DNA of 5,289 nucleotides from positions 1 to 5,289 of the forward strand of contig CAYRGZ010000170.1 of assembly GCA_964423785.1 (NCBI GenBank). The letters run 5' to 3'. Under the pieces are notes generated by a model. It worked only from the letters and a program-made list of their open reading frames with translations, did no database searches and was not told where the DNA came from. Source of the DNA: S012-135 sp964423785. Lineage in GTDB: Bacteria > Desulfobacterota > Desulfobulbia > Desulfobulbales > S012-135. A program made the position numbers and the translations under genes. Below, piece by piece: positions 1-5,289 of the stretch (position 1 is its first letter; each line of letters opens with the position of its first letter).

Positions 1-21
1 TCAAACCTGGATTTGCACACG

Positions 22-1620
22 ATGAAAAAGGTACTGATCAGCGACAATCTGGCGCCGGTGGGGGTGGAGATCCTCCAGAACGCCGGCCTCGACGTGACGG
101 TGAAGACCGGGCTCAGCCCGGAGGAATTGAAAAAGGAAATCGGCCAGTACGACGGTCTGGTCATCCGCAGCGCCACCAAGGTGACAGCGGAGATCATCGA
201 GGCGGCCGACAACCTGAAGGTCATAGGCCGGGCCGGTATCGGCCTCGACAACGTCGATATTCCGGCGGCCAGCAAGCGGGGCATCGTGGTGATGAACGCC
301 CCGGACGGCAATGCCACCACTGCGGCCGAGCACGCCATCGCCATGATGATGGCGCTTACCCGCAACATCCCGCAGGCCACCGCCTCGATGAAGGCCGGCA
401 AGTGGGAGAAGAAGCGCTTCATGGGCCGCGAGGTCACCGGCAAGACCCTTGGTATCATCGGTATCGGCCGGATCGGTAGCATCGTCGCCGACCGGGCCAA
501 GGGGCTGCGGATGAAGGTCATCGCCTACGATCCCCACATGCCGAAAGAGCTCGTCGAGCGGCTTGGGGTCGAGCTGGTCAGTCTCGACGAGCTCTGCCGG
601 CGGGCCGATTACATCTCCATCCACGTGCCGTTCACCAAGGAGACCAAGCACATCGTCTCCCGCGAGCAGTTCAAGTTGATGAAGAAGGACGCCATGTTCA
701 TCGACTGCGCCCGTGGCGGTGTCGTGGACGAGGAGGCCCTCTACGAGGCCCTGACCACCGGCGAGATCGCCGGCGCCGCCCTGGACGTCTTTGCCGTCGA
801 GCCCACCACCAAAGACAATCCTCTCCTCGGTCTCGACAATTTCATCTGTACCCCTCATCTGGGCGCCTCCACCGCCGAGGCCCAGGAGAACGTCGCTGTG
901 GCCATCGCCCGCCAGGTGGCCGACTATCTCAATACCGGCACCGTGGTCAACGCGGTGAACGTGCCGTCGGTGAGCGCCGAGGTGTTGGCCAAGGTTGGCC
1001 CGTTCATCACCCTGGCCGAGTTGCTCGGCGCCTTCCATATGCAGATCGCCCGCGGCGGTGTCGAGCGGGTTTCCATCGAGTACACCGGCGAGTTGGCCGA
1101 GATGGAGACCGGTCCGGTGACCGTCGCCTTCCTCAAAGGGCTCTTCACTCCCATCCTCAAGGACGCGGTCAACTACGTCAACGCGCCGCTCATCGCCAAG
1201 GAACGGGGCATCGAGGTGGTGGAAGCCCGGTCCAGCAAGTCCGACGATTTCACCAACCTGGTCACCATCCGGGTAATGACCTCGGAAGGGGAGAACCTGC
1301 TGGCCGGCACCGTGTTCGGCAAGAACGAGCCGCGCCTCGTGCGTCTCAATACTTTCCGGCTCGAGGCCCTGCCAGCCGGGCCGATGCTGTTCGTCTTCAA
1401 CCGGGACGAACCGGGAGTCATCGGTCAGCTCGGTACCACTCTGGGCGCGGCGGGGGTCAACATCAACCAGATGACCGTCGGCCGCGAGGAGGAGCATGGC
1501 CGCAACATCATCCTGCTCGCCACCGATTCCCTGGTCTCCAAGGAACTCCTGAACACGGTGCGGCAGCTCGACAAGATCGAGGACGCCTTGGTCCTCGACC
1601 TGCCAACCCTGAATGGCTGA
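22..1620 (+). CDS. serA: D-3-phosphoglycerate dehydrogenase, long ACT-domain form
   Basis: Oxidises 3-phosphoglycerate to 3-phosphohydroxypyruvate with NAD+, the first step of the phosphorylated serine pathway; cytosolic. The product is 532 aa, the usual length of the long (type I) enzyme. Visible parts in order: N-terminal half of the substrate-binding domain (about 1-98); Rossmann NAD-binding domain with GIGRIG at 147-152 and an Asp at 170 (AYDPH) at the end of the next strand, as in NAD-dependent members; catalytic Arg231 (ARGG), Glu260 (AVEP) and His279 (PHLGAS); the intervening domain of long forms (about 314-450); and a C-terminal ACT domain (about 454-532, FNRDEPGVIGQLG), the usual site of serine feedback inhibition. 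The start is ATG at 22, giving the family-typical MKKVLISD; an in-frame TTG at 13 would add three residues. Only 21 upstream bases are present and no clear ribosome site is seen. The gene lies 6 nt before the DUF1844 gene, so the two are probably co-transcribed. Confidence 0.97.
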   Translation: MKKVLISDNLAPVGVEILQNAGLDVTVKTGLSPEELKKEIGQYDGLVIRSATKVTAEIIEAADNLKVIGRAGIGLDNVDIPAASKRGIVVMNAPDGNATTAAEHAIAMMMALTRNIPQATASMKAGKWEKKRFMGREVTGKTLGIIGIGRIGSIVADRAKGLRMKVIAYDPHMPKELVERLGVELVSLDELCRRADYISIHVPFTKETKHIVSREQFKLMKKDAMFIDCARGGVVDEEALYEALTTGEIAGAALDVFAVEPTTKDNPLLGLDNFICTPHLGASTAEAQENVAVAIARQVADYLNTGTVVNAVNVPSVSAEVLAKVGPFITLAELLGAFHMQIARGGVERVSIEYTGELAEMETGPVTVAFLKGLFTPILKDAVNYVNAPLIAKERGIEVVEARSSKSDDFTNLVTIRVMTSEGENLLAGTVFGKNEPRLVRLNTFRLEALPAGPMLFVFNRDEPGVIGQLGTTLGAAGVNINQMTVGREEEHGRNIILLATDSLVSKELLNTVRQLDKIEDALVLDLPTLNG

Positions 1621-1625
1621 GGTGA
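1619..1625 (+). promoter_or_regulatory. Ribosome binding site overlapping the serA stop codon
   Basis: GAGGTGA shares its first two bases with the serA TGA stop (1618-1620) and precedes two consecutive ATG codons at 1627 and 1630. The GAGG core ends at 1622, which is 4 nt before the first ATG and 7 nt before the second. Spacing therefore favours the second ATG, though only one residue is at stake. The overlap with the serA stop suggests translational coupling of the two genes (inference). Confidence 0.6.
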
Positions 1626-1626
1626 C

Positions 1627-1941
1627 ATGATGGCCGACGAGGGGACCTGCCGGAAATGCCCGGAGGGGATGATCCTGAAGGAAGGGAGATGCGTCCTGCC
1701 GGAGGTCACCTTCGAGACTTTCATCATGTCGCTCAACCAGGCGGCCCTCTACCATCTCGGTGAGCTGGCCGACCCGGAAACCGGCCGGCGGGAGCGGAAC
1801 TTGAGTCTTGCCAAGCACACCATCGATACCCTGGTCATGCTGCAGGAAAAGACCAAGGGGAACCTCACCGCCGAGGAACAGGGCCTGCTCGACAACCTGC
1901 TCACCGATTTGAAGTTTCGTTACGTCAAGGCCAAGGGCTAG
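1627..1941 (+). CDS. DUF1844 family small protein with N-terminal Cys3 motif
   Basis: A 104-aa protein of unknown function. Residues about 27-100 match the DUF1844 pattern as I remember it: TFETFIMSLNQAALYHLGE (28-46), DPETG (49-53), an Ala-Lys-x-x-Ile-Asp helix (62-67), LQEKTKGNLT (72-81) and a closing helix ending LKFRY (95-99). The domain is predicted to be helical, cytosolic and without membrane segments. The first 25 residues are less typical: three cysteines spaced C8-x2-C11-x10-C22 (CRKC, then GRC) lie immediately before the domain, and there is no other cysteine. They could bind a metal, possibly across a dimer, or form a disulfide; no fourth ligand is obvious. ATG at 1627 is used here; ATG at 1630 is as likely. 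The gene follows serA by 6 nt and precedes a terminator, so it is the last gene of that unit. Its closeness to serA does not by itself show a role in serine metabolism. Confidence 0.85.
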   Translation: MMADEGTCRKCPEGMILKEGRCVLPEVTFETFIMSLNQAALYHLGELADPETGRRERNLSLAKHTIDTLVMLQEKTKGNLTAEEQGLLDNLLTDLKFRYVKAKG

Positions 1942-1973
1942 ATCATCGACCCTCGGAAAACAGATGGAGAGCC

Positions 1974-2010
1974 AACCTGGTCCCGGAGTGGGGCCAGGTT
2001 TTTTGTTTTT
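1974..2010 (+). terminator. Strong intrinsic terminator after the serA-DUF1844 unit
   Basis: AACCTGG (1974-1980) pairs perfectly with CCAGGTT (1994-2000). The stem continues through a T-G wobble (1981/1993) and CCC/GGG (1982-1984 with 1990-1992), giving 11 bp closed by the 5-nt loop 1985-1989. T residues occupy 1999-2004 and 2006-2010, interrupted by one G at 2005. The upstream side has no adjacent A-run, so it works in the + direction only. It starts 32 nt after the DUF1844 stop and ends 4 nt before the first ispE start that lies beyond it, so it may also act as a leader attenuator for ispE. Confidence 0.9.
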
Positions 2011-2014
2011 CCCA

Positions 2015-2893
2015 ATGGCGATGGACATGGAACGGATCACCATCGAGGCACCGGCCAAGATCAATCTGTTCTTGCGTGTCGTCGGCCGGCGGCCGGACGG
2101 CTACCATGAGCTCGACAGCCTGATGGCCAAGCTTGCCCTGGCCGATACCGTCACCATCGAGAAGCGGCCCGCTCCCGGCATCGAGGTCTCTTGCCCCGGC
2201 GTCGACCTGCCAGAGGACGAGGGCAACATCGCCTGGCGGGCGGCGGCCGCGGTGGCGGCGGAGGCCGGTAGCGACGTGGGCGTCCGGGTGACCATCGACA
2301 AGCGGATTCCGGTGGCTGCCGGGCTCGGCGGCGGCAGTTCCGATGCGGCCGCCACCCTGGTCGGCATGAACCGGTTGTTCGGTTTTGGGATCGGGCGCGA
2401 ACGTTTGCTGGAGATCGCCGTCGGGCTCGGGGCCGACGTGCCCTTTTTCGTCTGCCCGTGGCCGGTTGCCCGTGCGGCCGGCATCGGTGAGAAGCTCGCG
2501 CCGGTCTCCCTCGACCGCCCGTACCACGTCGTTCTGATAAACCCCGGTTTTCGCGTCTCTACCCGGTGGGTGTTCGAGAATTTTGCGTTGACATCGGCGG
2601 GTGATCCATATATGTTAGGCCGCAACGAAACAGACGGGTATCGTGGCGCCACCCGTTTGGCCTCCCGCCATTTCCACAATGACCTCGAGAGGGTTACCAT
2701 AAAAAAATACCCCGAGTTGCGGCGGATCAAGACCGCGTTGCTGGATGCCGGTGCCGAGGCCGCCCTCATGAGCGGCAGCGGCCCGACAGTCTTCGGTCTG
2801 TTCGGCGAGGAAGATCGTGCCCGCCGGTGTTGCCGTGTGCTTGCCGGCCGTTATCCATGGGTTTTTTGCACCGCCATACGTGCTGCCGACTAG
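2015..2893 (+). CDS. ispE: 4-diphosphocytidyl-2-C-methyl-D-erythritol kinase
   Basis: Phosphorylates CDP-methylerythritol with ATP in the non-mevalonate (MEP) isoprenoid pathway; cytosolic GHMP-superfamily kinase. From ATG 2015 it is 292 aa, against about 280-290 for the family. Visible motifs: the substrate-side segment APAKINLF with Lys15, then RRPDGYHEL; the ATP loop PVAAGLGGGSSDAAA (99-113) with catalytic Asp110; DVPFF (141-145); HNDLE (221-225); and the C-terminal GHMP motif SGSGPTVFG. Three in-frame ATGs (2015, 2021, 2027) cluster after the terminator. ATG 2027 (MERITIEAPAKINL) fits family N termini best, while 2015 is the first one clear of the hairpin. An earlier ATG at 1964 would translate the terminator stem itself and is unlikely to be the main start. 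No Shine-Dalgarno sequence is visible before any of the three; the upstream bases are T-rich. The C-terminal third uses ATA, TTA and ACA codons unlike the rest and carries an embedded promoter. The stop lies 24 nt before tRNA-Gln. Confidence 0.95.
   Translation: MAMDMERITIEAPAKINLFLRVVGRRPDGYHELDSLMAKLALADTVTIEKRPAPGIEVSCPGVDLPEDEGNIAWRAAAAVAAEAGSDVGVRVTIDKRIPVAAGLGGGSSDAAATLVGMNRLFGFGIGRERLLEIAVGLGADVPFFVCPWPVARAAGIGEKLAPVSLDRPYHVVLINPGFRVSTRWVFENFALTSAGDPYMLGRNETDGYRGATRLASRHFHNDLERVTIKKYPELRRIKTALLDAGAEAALMSGSGPTVFGLFGEEDRARRCCRVLAGRYPWVFCTAIRAAD
2588..2616 (+). promoter_or_regulatory. Predicted sigma70-type promoter inside ispE, reading toward tRNA-Gln and prs
   Basis: A perfect -35 hexamer, TTGACA (2588-2593), is followed after exactly 17 bp by TATGTT (2611-2616), which matches the -10 consensus TATAAT at four of six positions including the key first, second and last bases. 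Transcription would begin near 2623, about 295 nt before tRNA-Gln. The hexamers are read in ispE as TTG-ACA and TAT-ATG-TTA; ACA, TAT and TTA are AT-rich choices for this GC-rich gene, which suggests the DNA signal may be constrained. The promoter would let tRNA-Gln, prs and rplY be transcribed despite the terminator at 1974-2010. The prediction rests on sequence match alone. Confidence 0.55.
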
Positions 2894-2917
2894 GCGGCGG
2901 GGTGGAGGAAAGGGTGT

Positions 2918-2992
2918 TGGGGCGTCGTCAAGTGGTAAGACACAGGACTTTGACTCCTGCATTCGGAGGTTCGAATCCTCCCGCCCCAGCCA
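2918..2992 (+). tRNA. tRNA-Gln(UUG), CCA encoded
   Basis: A complete cloverleaf. Acceptor stem TGGGGCG (2918-2924) pairs with CGCCCCA (2982-2988). D stem GTC/GAC (2927-2929, 2939-2941). Anticodon stem CAGGA/TCCTG (2943-2947, 2955-2959) with loop CTTTGAC, placing anticodon TTG at 2950-2952, which reads CAA and, by wobble, CAG. The variable loop has 5 nt. T stem GGAGG/CCTCC with loop TTCGAAT. Discriminator G2989, and CCA encoded at 2990-2992. The first pair is U1-A72, typical of bacterial glutamine tRNAs and known to matter for both GlnRS and the GatCAB amidotransferase. It sits 24 nt after ispE and 22 nt before prs, so it is probably processed out of a shared transcript. A run of seven T follows at 2993-2999. 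Confidence 0.97.
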
Positions 2993-3014
2993 TTTTTTTG
3001 TAAGGTAGAGACTG

Positions 3015-3959
<945 letters not shown>

Positions 3960-3974
3960 CAGAAGTCATCCGTC

Positions 3975-3982
3975 AAGGAGGT
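3975..3982 (+). promoter_or_regulatory. Full-consensus Shine-Dalgarno site for rplY
   Basis: AAGGAGGT lies 7 nt before ATG 3990 and is complementary to the 16S rRNA 3' end over its whole length. It is by far the strongest ribosome site in the window, in keeping with the higher output needed for a ribosomal protein than for the enzymes around it. It fixes the rplY start. Confidence 0.9.
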
Positions 3983-3989
3983 CAATCAA

Positions 3990-4598
3990 ATGTTACAGTT
4001 CGATGTCAAGGCGGAGGTCAGGACGGCCTTCGGCAAGGGGGCCGGCCGGCGGTTGCGGGCCGCCAAGAAGACACCCGCCATTCTGTACGGCAACAAGATC
4101 GCCAACGTACCCCTGCAGCTCGACACCAAGGAGATGACCAAGGTTCTCCTGAAGGTCCAGGACCAGAACGCGGTCATCACGCTCACCATCGACGGTATCG
4201 ACGAGCGGCCCACCCGGCACGTCATGGTCAAAGAGGTCCAGGTCGATCCGGTTCGCGACACCCTGGTGCATGTGGATTTCTACGAGATCAGCCTCGATGC
4301 GCCCCTCACCCTGCCGGTACCGCTAGCCTTCAGCGGCAAGGCCAAGGGTGTGGACATGGGCGGCGAGATGCACGTCACCAAGGAGAAGGTCCTGCTCAAG
4401 GGCCTGCCTCTCGATATCCCGGATGATATCGCGGTGGACGTGTCCGGTCTGGGGCTTGGCGACAAGATCACCTGCGGTGACCTGGCCGTTCCCGACAAGG
4501 TCAGTCTGGTGGACGATCCGGCCGCCGTTTGCGTGTGGGTCGAGGATGTCACCGGTGGCGCGGCTGCGGCCGAAACCGCCGAGGAGGCAGTGGCCTGA
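3990..4598 (+). CDS. rplY: 50S ribosomal protein L25 (bL25), long CTC/TL5 form
   Basis: Binds the loop E region of 5S rRNA in the central protuberance of the large subunit. At 202 aa it is the two-domain CTC/TL5 type rather than the short form of about 95 aa found in E. coli. The N-terminal L25 domain (about 1-93) shows the basic RNA-binding segment GKGAGRRLRAAKKTPAILYG (15-34) and the conserved VQVDPVRDTLVHVDFYEI region (83-100) at the domain junction. The C-terminal beta domain (about 101-186) is followed by an Ala/Glu-rich acidic tail (191-202), common in this form. In bacteria with this version it has been linked to general stress in some lineages (Bacillus Ctc), but that cannot be inferred here. 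It lies 30 nt after prs and 69 nt before pth, with a terminator in the second gap. Its TGA stop is in the same frame as pth with no further stop between. Confidence 0.96.
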   Translation: MLQFDVKAEVRTAFGKGAGRRLRAAKKTPAILYGNKIANVPLQLDTKEMTKVLLKVQDQNAVITLTIDGIDERPTRHVMVKEVQVDPVRDTLVHVDFYEISLDAPLTLPVPLAFSGKAKGVDMGGEMHVTKEKVLLKGLPLDIPDDIAVDVSGLGLGDKITCGDLAVPDKVSLVDDPAAVCVWVEDVTGGAAAAETAEEAVA

Positions 4599-4633
4599 GC
4601 CGGTTCTTGTTTTTTTCTGTTTTCCTCCTGTTT

Positions 4634-4660
4634 GGCCGGGATGTCCCGGCCTTTTTCTTT
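4634..4660 (+). terminator. Intrinsic terminator between rplY and pth
   Basis: GGCCGGG (4634-4640) and CCCGGCC (4645-4651) form a perfect 7-bp all-GC stem around the 4-nt loop ATGT, followed by TTTTTCTTT (4652-4660). A further T-rich stretch (4604-4633, with seven T at 4610-4616) precedes it but has no convincing hairpin of its own. The element starts 35 nt after the rplY stop and ends 7 nt before the pth ATG, leaving no room for a separate promoter between the two. It should end most prs-rplY transcripts while allowing some read-through into pth (inference). Confidence 0.88.
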
Positions 4661-4667
4661 GGCAGCA

Positions 4668-5282
4668 ATGAGCGGTTCGTTTCTCGTTGTCGGTTTGGGC
4701 AATCCGGGCCCGGAATATGCCGGGAACCGTCACAACGTCGGCTTCATGGCCGTTGACCATCTTGCCGACCGGTTTGGAGGGGCGCCTTGGGGAAGCCGGT
4801 GGCGGGGGGAGGCGACCTGCGTTCCCATCGCCGATGCGCCGGTTTGGCTCCTCAAACCCGCCACCTTCATGAACGCCAGCGGTATCGCCGTGGCCGCCGC
4901 TCTGGCGGATACCGGCATTCCGCTGGAGCGGCTCTGTGTCATCCACGATGATCTCGACCTGCCATGCGGCCGCCTCAAGGTGTCCCACAACCGCGGCGCC
5001 GCCGGCCACAACGGTATCCGCTCGATCATCGACACCCTGGACAGCAAGGGATTTTCCCGGGTCCGCATCGGGATTGGCCGGCCGGCGCCCGGCTGTCCGG
5101 TGGTGGAGCATGTGCTGGGTGATTTTGCCGCCGATGAGCAGCGCGCCATCGCCGCCCTGTTACCCGTGATCGCCGCCGCCGTGGAGACCCTGGTCCGCTT
5201 TGGCGTCACCGCGGCGATGAACCGTTTCAACCGAGCCATGGCCGCCCCTGAAGCCTCGGCGCCGGCCGACTCCTCTCCCTGA
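4668..5282 (+). CDS. pth: Peptidyl-tRNA hydrolase
   Basis: Cleaves the ester bond of peptidyl-tRNAs released prematurely from ribosomes, recycling tRNA; an essential monomeric cytosolic enzyme in most bacteria. At 204 aa it is slightly longer than E. coli Pth (194). Visible active-site elements: VVGLGNPGPEY (7-17) with Asn12, RHNVGF with catalytic His22, KPATFMNASG with Asn69, HDDLDLP (93-99) with Asp94, and AGHNG (112-116) with Asn115; these correspond to Asn10, His20, Asn68, Asp93 and Asn114 of E. coli. The residue before RHN is Asn20 where Thr is usual. The last 14 residues are an Ala/Pro/Ser-rich tail. ATG 4668 gives the expected N terminus; in-frame TTG 4632 and ATG 4641 lie inside the terminator hairpin and are unlikely starts. 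No Shine-Dalgarno sequence is apparent before 4668. The stop lies 7 bases before the window end, so the next gene is not visible. Confidence 0.96.
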   Translation: MSGSFLVVGLGNPGPEYAGNRHNVGFMAVDHLADRFGGAPWGSRWRGEATCVPIADAPVWLLKPATFMNASGIAVAAALADTGIPLERLCVIHDDLDLPCGRLKVSHNRGAAGHNGIRSIIDTLDSKGFSRVRIGIGRPAPGCPVVEHVLGDFAADEQRAIAALLPVIAAAVETLVRFGVTAAMNRFNRAMAAPEASAPADSSP

Positions 5283-5289
5283 TCCGTTC

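Noticed and set aside
1909..1944. A promoter for ispE in the 3' end of the DUF1844 gene (TTGAAG and TAGATC)
   Set aside because: TTGAAG matches the -35 consensus at only four positions, TAGATC matches the -10 at three, and the spacing is not optimal at 24 bp.
1..2064. A 687-codon open frame on the minus strand covering serA, the DUF1844 gene and the start of ispE
   Set aside because: It is antisense to three well-supported genes, its predicted protein is low-complexity in character (rich in Gly, His, Asp, Leu), and long antisense frames are expected where coding-strand codons are GC-rich at the third position.
2993..2999. Seven T immediately after tRNA-Gln as an intrinsic terminator
   Set aside because: The only hairpins upstream belong to the tRNA itself, no dedicated stem abuts the run, and prs begins 15 nt later with its own SD. 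Some termination is possible, but I would not call it a terminator.
2817..3008. A 63-codon + strand frame spanning the ispE end and tRNA-Gln
   Set aside because: It overlaps ispE in another frame and is made of tRNA sequence for much of its length; no family resemblance.
4601..4616. A first terminator directly after the rplY stop, ending in seven T
   Set aside because: Possible stems (GGC/GCC around the stop, or AACCG 4574-4578 with CGGTT 4601-4605) are only 3-5 bp with poor loops; the strong hairpin is the one at 4634-4651.
4622..4630. AGGAGG on the minus strand as a ribosome site for a reverse gene
   Set aside because: No credible minus-strand gene begins within the needed distance; the frame it would serve is antisense to rplY.

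Overview
This is a GC-rich bacterial housekeeping segment in which every gene lies on the + strand. The order is serA, a DUF1844 gene, ispE, tRNA-Gln(TTG), prs, rplY (the long CTC/TL5 form of bL25) and pth. The ispE/tRNA-Gln/prs/rplY/pth order, together with a DUF1844 protein, fits the former Deltaproteobacteria (Desulfobacterota: Desulfobulbales or Desulfuromonadales relatives). That placement is from memory of gene order and protein style, not from a search. I see no mobile element, CRISPR array, prophage or accessory system.

Layout. Bases 22-1941 hold a two-gene unit: serA (first step of serine synthesis), followed 6 nt later by a small DUF1844 protein with an N-terminal three-cysteine motif. 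A strong intrinsic terminator (stem 1974-2000, T-rich tract to 2010) follows, and the ispE reading frame begins only a few bases after it. Bases 2015-4598 look like a transcription unit: ispE, tRNA-Gln(UUG), prs and rplY. Inside the 3' third of ispE lies a near-consensus sigma70-type promoter (TTGACA, 17-bp spacer, TATGTT) that could transcribe tRNA-Gln, prs and rplY without full-length ispE. A second intrinsic terminator (stem 4634-4651) follows rplY, and pth again starts only a few bases after its T tract.

Function. The second unit mixes isoprenoid precursor synthesis (IspE), PRPP supply (Prs), a decoding tRNA, a 5S rRNA-binding ribosomal protein (bL25) and rescue of peptidyl-tRNA (Pth), all growth-linked functions. 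SerA feeds serine, glycine and one-carbon units.

The genes themselves are ordinary. What deserves a second look is the regulatory layout: terminators that abut the next gene's start codon with no visible Shine-Dalgarno sequence, the promoter hidden in ispE, and the cysteine-bearing N terminus of the DUF1844 protein. No gap between genes exceeds about 75 bases. The long minus-strand open frames are shadows typical of GC-rich coding DNA.
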